DNA of 64,000 nt from CAVUAA01 sp963739345 (GTDB lineage: Bacteria; Chlamydiota; Chlamydiia; Chlamydiales; JAFEGQ01): NCBI GenBank assembly GCA_963739345.1, contig CAVUAA010000002.1, forward strand, positions 124,001 through 188,000. The letters run 5' to 3'. Made by a program: the position numbers and the translations under genes. Below, in pieces: positions 59,513 through 64,000 of the stretch. Within the stretch, counting starts at the first letter, position 1; each line of letters opens with the position of its first letter. The notes beneath the pieces are model-generated. The model saw nothing but the letters and a program-made list of their open reading frames with translations. It did no database searches and was not told the DNA's origin.

Positions 59513-62409
59513 TCAGGAGGAAGAACTGGCTTGGGACAACTTGCGACCACTGTAAAGCGGGCAGGTCCCGGCGGGTTTGCGGGGCTAAGCGTGACGCTAT
59601 TTGCCGGGATAGTATTGAGATCTTGGAGAATAGCCGTAATTGTCTCTGTGATCGTTGAGCCAACCGTCAGGCCAGGAGCGACGACCTGGAACTGGCTTGG
59701 CGCCCCGGTGCTGGACAACAGAATAACAGGCGAGGTGGCGGACTTGTTAGTTAAGACCTCTGCACAGAGCAGGCCTGCGCTTGAAACGGAATCAAACTCA
59801 ACAAAGGGGTTCGGATTGCCAGTGACTTCCCAGGTGTTGTTTCGGACAGTCATGTTGATGGACGTTGCCTGGCCAAAGCCAACCCAGGTAGCGAGGATGC
59901 CGCGCGAGGGGATGCTGCTGAATTCGCAACCGGTGATGGAGACGGTCGATGCCCCGGCAGGTCCCTCACTCAGCACCTGGATTACCGCTTCTGGCGCGTT
60001 GCCTCCCAGCACTCGCCGGAAGTTGCAATTGTTGATCGTCGTATCAAAGTTGGATGGCATGGCACCTGGCGCCGTTCCCACCAGGTTGATCGCTTTTTCA
60101 CCGATCGAGTCGACCGCCAGAGGCCCGCCAAAGGTGCTATTTTGGATTAGCGTTCTCACCGTCACTCCATTGCTCGTCGCCGAGTTGGAGCCGATCAGCA
60201 AACCGTCAACATTCAGGCCAAGAACCCTCAGCTGATTGATCCGGTTGTTCAGAACCGCCCCAGTGCCAGAGGCCAGAAGTGATCCACCTACCCCATTCAT
60301 GATCCCACTGATCCCGGTGTCGGTCACGTTGACATTGAGCGTGCGTGCCCCATCGACACCTATCAGCATGCCATTAGTCGCATTTCCGATCGCACTACCG
60401 TTGATGTTGACCGTCGCCGTCGTCCCGTCGGTCTTGGTCACCTCCACGCCGGTCGTCGCCGTGTTGATGTTCATGCTCTGAAGGGTGAGCGTCCCCGCGG
60501 TGAGGCTGTTTGCGACCACCCCTTGGTTGGTAAGGGTGCGAAGTATCCCGTTGGTGAGGGTGATGTTGCCCGTCGTCCCTGCCATCGTATACCCAGTAGC
60601 AGCGGTGGTCATGTTGACGTTCGTGAAATTCATCATCGCAGGAGAGGCGGCGATCGAGACCCCGCTCGCACCGCTCGTGTTGATCGCCCCGCCGGTGTAG
60701 CTAAACGAACCGTTAATCGTACTCAGTTCAACTCCGTTTCCTACCGATCCAGTGATGTTGAGATTGGCGATGGCCAGGTCGGTCACCGTATCGGCCAGCA
60801 CCCCCCTTCCCATGTTTGTAATCACAAACGGGACCCCAGCGGTCCCATTGAGCCGCACGTTGCTCGCGTTCATTAGATTAAACCCGGCCCCCGTCCCTGC
60901 CGCCGGACCGGTGAGCGAGAAACCCGTTCCTGTGTTCACTGTCAAATCGGTCCCAGAGAAGAAGATTCCATCCATGTTGGCCGCAAGTCCAGTCGCCGTG
61001 ATCTGCTCGATGGTCACCGTTGACCCGCCGGTGATCGAGATCGCCCTCCCTCCAGGGCCGGTGAAGGAGGTCCCCGTGATGAGAGAGTTGGTGGCGCCTG
61101 TCAGCTCGATGCCAGTGCTGTTTGGTGAATTGACCTGCATGTCGCGGACACGGATCAAATTGGCTGCCGGGCTAAGAATCGCCCTCTCACCGTCGAGCAA
61201 ATTGAAATTGAAGATCTCGTTGTTGCCGTCGGCCCGGATCAGGTCGTTGCCATTCGGAATTGTCGTCGTCAGATTGACCCTCGCCGTCGCCCCTCCCAAC
61301 TTTGGAATCTTGACCGGCCGCCCCTGCACGATGAGAGTGATCTGCGACAGGTCGCCAAACGCCGCCATCGAGCTCCCCACCAGCAACGGATAGGGGGCCG
61401 CTGTTGCCCCCGCATTGTCCATTCTCACCGTGTCGCCGTTGGGTCCGGGAAGCAAGACAATCGCATCGCCCGCTAACGCGTTGGCGTAGGCCACATTGAT
61501 GTTGGTCGGATCGGCCTGCGTGCCGATTCCAGTCCCCAGCTCCGTCACGAAGAAAATCGGTCCCCCCGTGATTCGGGCGGGCTGCCTCACAACACTCTGA
61601 GTTCGCCGCTGCAACGCCCAAATCGCCGGCTCCCTCCGGACCGGATCGCCCATCCTGTCGCAGATGTTGAGACATTGTCTCTTCCCCGCTTTTCGTCCAA
61701 ATGGGAGGCGCACTTTCAAAATCGCCGACCCTTGCGAGTTGTGGAACCGGTCCCACTGATACTCGCCAGCCACGATCACCTCTGCCCCGCACCAGTCGAG
61801 AACATCTCGGATCCGATACTCCGCCCGAACCCGCGGCCCGACGAACGCCTCAAAACCCGATCCATTGTAGCCATAGGCTCCCGCGAACAGCCACGCCTCG
61901 TTCCCACAGACGCAGAAGCCATAGCCAAATTCCGCGTCGCCACCCATCAGGGCCGTTTCCAACACCGTATCAAACAGGTCGAGAATGTCATTCGTGTTGA
62001 TATCCAGCTGCGACTCAAAGGTCACCTGCCGAAATTTATGGGGACCTGGAAAATAGCCATTTGCCCGCGCGATCCACCGCGCACCGAACAGCTCACACCC
62101 CGCCCCGCCCTGCAAATAGGTTTGTTCCACCTCCGACCTGGCCACATCGAAGAAGGCGTTCGCCCCCACCCCAACGCACCCATTCAGCAGTCGCCGATAG
62201 CCACCGCCCAAGCTGCCCACCCACTCGTCGATGTACCGTCCACCCTGCCCCTGCCCAAAACAGACCATTGACCCGCTTTGAGAGACTGGCGCCCACAGCT
62301 CCACACCTCCACCCCGCCGAAAGTCACCAGCCCGCCCAGCAAACTCCACTGTCGGCACCCATGCCCCCAGCACCACCGGAAAAAAAAGCAGAAGAAAACG
62401 CCACCGCAT
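59509..62409 (-). CDS. Inverse autotransporter with beta-helix-like passenger
   Basis: 966 residues from ATG 62409, AAGG seven bases upstream. A signal peptide (MRWRFLLLFFPVVLGAW) precedes a region of about 240 residues resembling the intimin/invasin-type beta-barrel: GGGYRRLLNGCVGVGANAFF, then RWIARANGYFP and a final RLPFGRKAG. The remaining about 700 residues are short Gly/Asn/Thr-rich repeats such as NLNITGSVGNGVEL, typical of right-handed parallel beta-helices, instead of the usual Ig-like domains. Several Cys occur in the barrel. A surface-displayed adhesin or enzyme is likely. The C-terminus is Pro-rich, with no LysM or lectin domain. Confidence 0.75.
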   Translation of the reverse strand: MRWRFLLLFFPVVLGAWVPTVEFAGRAGDFRRGGGVELWAPVSQSGSMVCFGQGQGGRYIDEWVGSLGGGYRRLLNGCVGVGANAFFDVARSEVEQTYLQGGAGCELFGARWIARANGYFPGPHKFRQVTFESQLDINTNDILDLFDTVLETALMGGDAEFGYGFCVCGNEAWLFAGAYGYNGSGFEAFVGPRVRAEYRIRDVLDWCGAEVIVAGEYQWDRFHNSQGSAILKVRLPFGRKAGKRQCLNICDRMGDPVRREPAIWALQRRTQSVVRQPARITGGPIFFVTELGTGIGTQADPTNINVAYANALAGDAIVLLPGPNGDTVRMDNAGATAAPYPLLVGSSMAAFGDLSQITLIVQGRPVKIPKLGGATARVNLTTTIPNGNDLIRADGNNEIFNFNLLDGERAILSPAANLIRVRDMQVNSPNSTGIELTGATNSLITGTSFTGPGGRAISITGGSTVTIEQITATGLAANMDGIFFSGTDLTVNTGTGFSLTGPAAGTGAGFNLMNASNVRLNGTAGVPFVITNMGRGVLADTVTDLAIANLNITGSVGNGVELSTINGSFSYTGGAINTSGASGVSIAASPAMMNFTNVNMTTAATGYTMAGTTGNITLTNGILRTLTNQGVVANSLTAGTLTLQSMNINTATTGVEVTKTDGTTATVNINGSAIGNATNGMLIGVDGARTLNVNVTDTGISGIMNGVGGSLLASGTGAVLNNRINQLRVLGLNVDGLLIGSNSATSNGVTVRTLIQNSTFGGPLAVDSIGEKAINLVGTAPGAMPSNFDTTINNCNFRRVLGGNAPEAVIQVLSEGPAGASTVSITGCEFSSIPSRGILATWVGFGQATSINMTVRNNTWEVTGNPNPFVEFDSVSSAGLLCAEVLTNKSATSPVILLSSTGAPSQFQVVAPGLTVGSTITETITAILQDLNTIPANSVTLSPANPPGPARFTVVASCPKPVLPPE

Positions 62410-62446
62410 AAACAAACCTTAAACCACCCCCGTTAACCACGCAACG

Positions 62447-62491
62447 CTCTAACGTCCACTTTGGTGCCAGGCACCAAAGTGGACGTTAGAG
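62447..62491. repeat. Palindrome, copy D (3' end of the RAYT gene)
   Basis: A perfect palindrome with 22-nt arms (62447-62468 and 62470-62491) and central A at 62469; ends CTCTAACGTCCAC/GTGGACGTTAGAG, core TGGTGCC-A-GGCACCA. It supplies the last 13 codons and TAG stop of the transposase gene. It differs from copy E by one compensated base pair in the shared region. Confidence 0.94.
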
Positions 62492-63351
62492 AACATTCCT
62501 TCGTACAGGCTATCGACGCTTCGACTGAGGGCCGGCGATGCCTCCATCCTAGATTCAAATCTCTTCGTTACTCGCAGCAGAGAATTGGGTTGTCGACCAA
62601 AGAACTCGGCGACTTCATCAAGCGTAATGCCCTTCACCTTGCGTGCAAGCACGACTGCGACTGCCTGTGCTTGCGTTACCACCCTCGAACGATTTGTCGG
62701 CGTCAGCTCGTCTCTATTTAGACTATGCCACTCCAGCACCTCGTCCATCAGCACCTCAATGCCGATGACAAGTTCTCCCGTGTCCGGGTCAATGCGCTCC
62801 TCACATCCAATCCCAGACATGACAAACTTATGAAAAGCATTAGTACTACCACCTGAAGTCTTTCCGAAATAGCTCAAGCCCAAATCAGGAGTGAGCCACG
62901 GCAGCTCCTCTTTTCCAAGAAACGCCCGGTAGCTACACCACTTGTAGTCTTGTGGAGCTTCAACCATTTTAGCCCGAACTGGATTGAGATGGATGTAGCA
63001 AAGCAGCGCCCGCATATGCCCCTCGCTTTGGACCGGAATGCTTTTATACCTACCCTGAAAAAGGTGCCCACACGTGTCGTGCTTAGCATTGAAATACCGC
63101 GTGTATCGAAAGGCTAAATTGTGAAAGATCGAAGATAGCGGCACTTCACCCGCTCGAACCGCCAGGTGGATATGGTTCGTCATCAGGCAGTAGGCCACTA
63201 CATGATGGTCGTAGCGCTCCACTCCCTCTGCAAGCAACTGACAGAACCGCTCCCGCTCATCATCCGAGTAGAAAATCGGTTGACGTTGATTCCCCCGCAG
63301 AATCACATGATAAGTAGCCCCAGGAAAAAAATGTCGTCGCGCTCTTGGCAT
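62449..63351 (-). CDS. REP-associated tyrosine transposase (RAYT, Y1/HUH family)
   Basis: 300 residues. The N-terminal Y1 transposase domain has YHVILRGN, the metal-binding HUH motif NHIHLAV (H60, H62), and catalytic Tyr119 in CYIHLNPVRAKM. The C-terminal about 100 residues carry a helix-turn-helix-like domain (ITLDEVAEFFGRQPNSLLRV). RAYTs are single-copy, domesticated relatives of IS200/IS605 transposases linked to the spread of palindromic repeats. The gene is flanked by palindromes D and E in opposite orientation. Its own C-terminus (NVHFGAWHQSGR) is encoded by palindrome D. All catalytic residues are present. Confidence 0.93.
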   Translation of the reverse strand: MPRARRHFFPGATYHVILRGNQRQPIFYSDDERERFCQLLAEGVERYDHHVVAYCLMTNHIHLAVRAGEVPLSSIFHNLAFRYTRYFNAKHDTCGHLFQGRYKSIPVQSEGHMRALLCYIHLNPVRAKMVEAPQDYKWCSYRAFLGKEELPWLTPDLGLSYFGKTSGGSTNAFHKFVMSGIGCEERIDPDTGELVIGIEVLMDEVLEWHSLNRDELTPTNRSRVVTQAQAVAVVLARKVKGITLDEVAEFFGRQPNSLLRVTKRFESRMEASPALSRSVDSLYEGMFSNVHFGAWHQSGR

Positions 63352-63391
63352 ATGCCAAATACTTTACGTAACCGCTGGTCTTTTTTTCAAC

Positions 63392-63434
63392 CCTAACGTC
63401 CAGTTTGGTGCCTGGCACCAAACTGGACGTTAGC
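63392..63434. repeat. 43-nt palindrome, copy E (upstream of RAYT, after oppC)
   Basis: Arms 63392-63412 and 63414-63434 with central T at 63413; 20 of 21 positions pair. Read on the reverse strand the centre is A, so it is inverted relative to copy D. Ends CTAACGTCCAG/CTGGACGTTAG, core TGGTGCC-T-GGCACCA. It lies between the oppC stop (63461) and the RAYT start. Confidence 0.93.
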
Positions 63435-63460
63435 TGAAGGAGTGGGCTATTTTTGGTGGT

Positions 63461-64000
63461 CTAAGAGCGGAGTTTTGGGTCGAGGGTGTCGCGTAAGGCA
63501 TCACCGAGGAGGGCGATGGCGACAAGAAGAAGAGTGAGCATGATAGCAGGTGGCCACAACAGGTAGCTCTCATGAGGGAAGGCGGTGCGCCCCTCATCCA
63601 TCAAGACACCCCAAGAGGTAGAACCCTCTTCGCCAAGCCCTAAGAAGGAGAGGCCAGCCTCAGAGGTGATAGCAGCCATCATAGAGAAAGGGAGAAGGGT
63701 GAGAAGAGGAGGGATGGCGTTAGGAAGAATGTGGCGGAACATGATGGCAGGATCGCGGAAACCAATGGATTTGCAAGCATCAACATAAGAAAGGTTCCGC
63801 TGCTTGAGAACTTCAGCGCGAAGAAAACGGGAGAAGCCAGTCCAACCAAAAAGACCGAGAACAAGAATGACTAAGAAGATGGACTTGGTCTGCATGATGG
63901 CAACGATCATGAGGAGCATAAAGAAGGTGGGCATGGATTCCCAAATTTCGAGGAAGCGGGAGAGGATGATGTCGGTCTTTCCACCATAATAACCAGCAAC
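63461..64000 (-). CDS. Peptide ABC transporter permease, OppC/DppC-like, 3' part (partial)
   Basis: 180 codons in frame to the window edge, with the start beyond it. VAGYYGGKTD is followed by the helix around MPTFFMLLMIVAIMQ. The permease EAA-loop signature is YVDACKSIGFRDPAIMFRHILPNAI, here split as YVDACKSIGFRD and HILPNAIPPLL. SEAGLSFLGLG and WGVLMDEGR are OppC family hallmarks. The C-terminus GDALRDTLDPKLRS is complete. It forms the membrane pore of a peptide importer. It could work with ATPases like dppD/dppF, but its own operon lies outside the window. Confidence 0.92.
   Translation of the reverse strand, partial: VAGYYGGKTDIILSRFLEIWESMPTFFMLLMIVAIMQTKSIFLVILVLGLFGWTGFSRFLRAEVLKQRNLSYVDACKSIGFRDPAIMFRHILPNAIPPLLTLLPFSMMAAITSEAGLSFLGLGEEGSTSWGVLMDEGRTAFPHESYLLWPPAIMLTLLLVAIALLGDALRDTLDPKLRS

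Noticed and set aside
1..64000. CRISPR arrays, rRNA genes, prophage and riboswitches
   Set aside because: I saw no regularly spaced repeats, no rRNA sequence, no phage structural genes and no riboswitch core that I could recognise.

Overview
This window comes from a member of the phylum Chlamydiae, probably an environmental lineage rather than the genus Chlamydia. The evidence is an EUO-type developmental regulator, a nucleotide transporter of the plastid/parasite TLC family, MurA with Asp in place of the catalytic Cys, a DUF2709 protein, and several gene neighbourhoods known from Chlamydia: uppS-secDF-recJ-EUO-gltX-tsp; murA-argS; the DUF2709/tsaE/dnaQ group; npt-pgsA and sppA-polA-coaE-rho-CT490-like-dnaB; dppF-dppD-DUF47-pitA. 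The DNA looks clearly GC-rich, with strong C/G third positions, which is unusual for the cultured chlamydiae. I judged this by eye and did not compute it.

Layout. 1-13.1 kb: core genes (uppS fragment, secDF, recJ, an RNA uracil methyltransferase, euo, tsp, gltX, an FMN-less cysJ-like gene). 13.1-22.7 kb: accessory island with two putative membrane proteins, a Kef-type antiporter fused to a PTS EIIA domain, and a five-gene coiled-coil cassette of four small paralogues around an 887-residue protein. The last paralogue is split by an IS903-like element. 22.8-37.7 kb: core and semi-core genes (murA, a lysine-aminomutase-like gene, argS, DUF2709, tsaE, engB, a frameshifted dnaQ-like gene, pdxH, pgk, nucleotide transporter, pgsA, dedA, a degenerate Sip1-like protein, two mscS). 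38.0-44.7 kb: an Rhs island (two lipoproteins and a 1767-residue secreted Rhs protein) bracketed by a 43-bp direct repeat. 44.7-54.3 kb: sppA, polA (frameshifted at a C10 run), coaE, rho, a CT490-like gene, a 167-nt fold-back element, tRNA-Ser(GCU), and dnaB with a 432-residue intein. 54.3-64 kb: dppF, dppD, DUF47, pitA, an NAD-dependent epimerase-like protein, a large inverse autotransporter with a beta-helix-like passenger, a REP-associated tyrosine transposase (RAYT), and the 3' end of an oppC-like permease gene.

Two dispersed signals cut across this layout. First, a family of five 43-nt near-perfect palindromes (21-nt arms around a single central A/T) lies at gene 3' ends. Two copies flank the RAYT gene in opposite orientation, and the copies differ from each other mainly by compensated base pairs. 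Second, long homopolymer C/G runs occur inside genes, and two of them coincide with frameshifts in DNA-metabolism genes.

The strongest candidates for undescribed biology are the coiled-coil cassette (16.7-22.7 kb), the palindrome/RAYT family, and the Rhs protein whose tip resembles the chlamydia-specific DUF687 family and is followed at once by a lipoprotein gene. Functions given for these three are inference.
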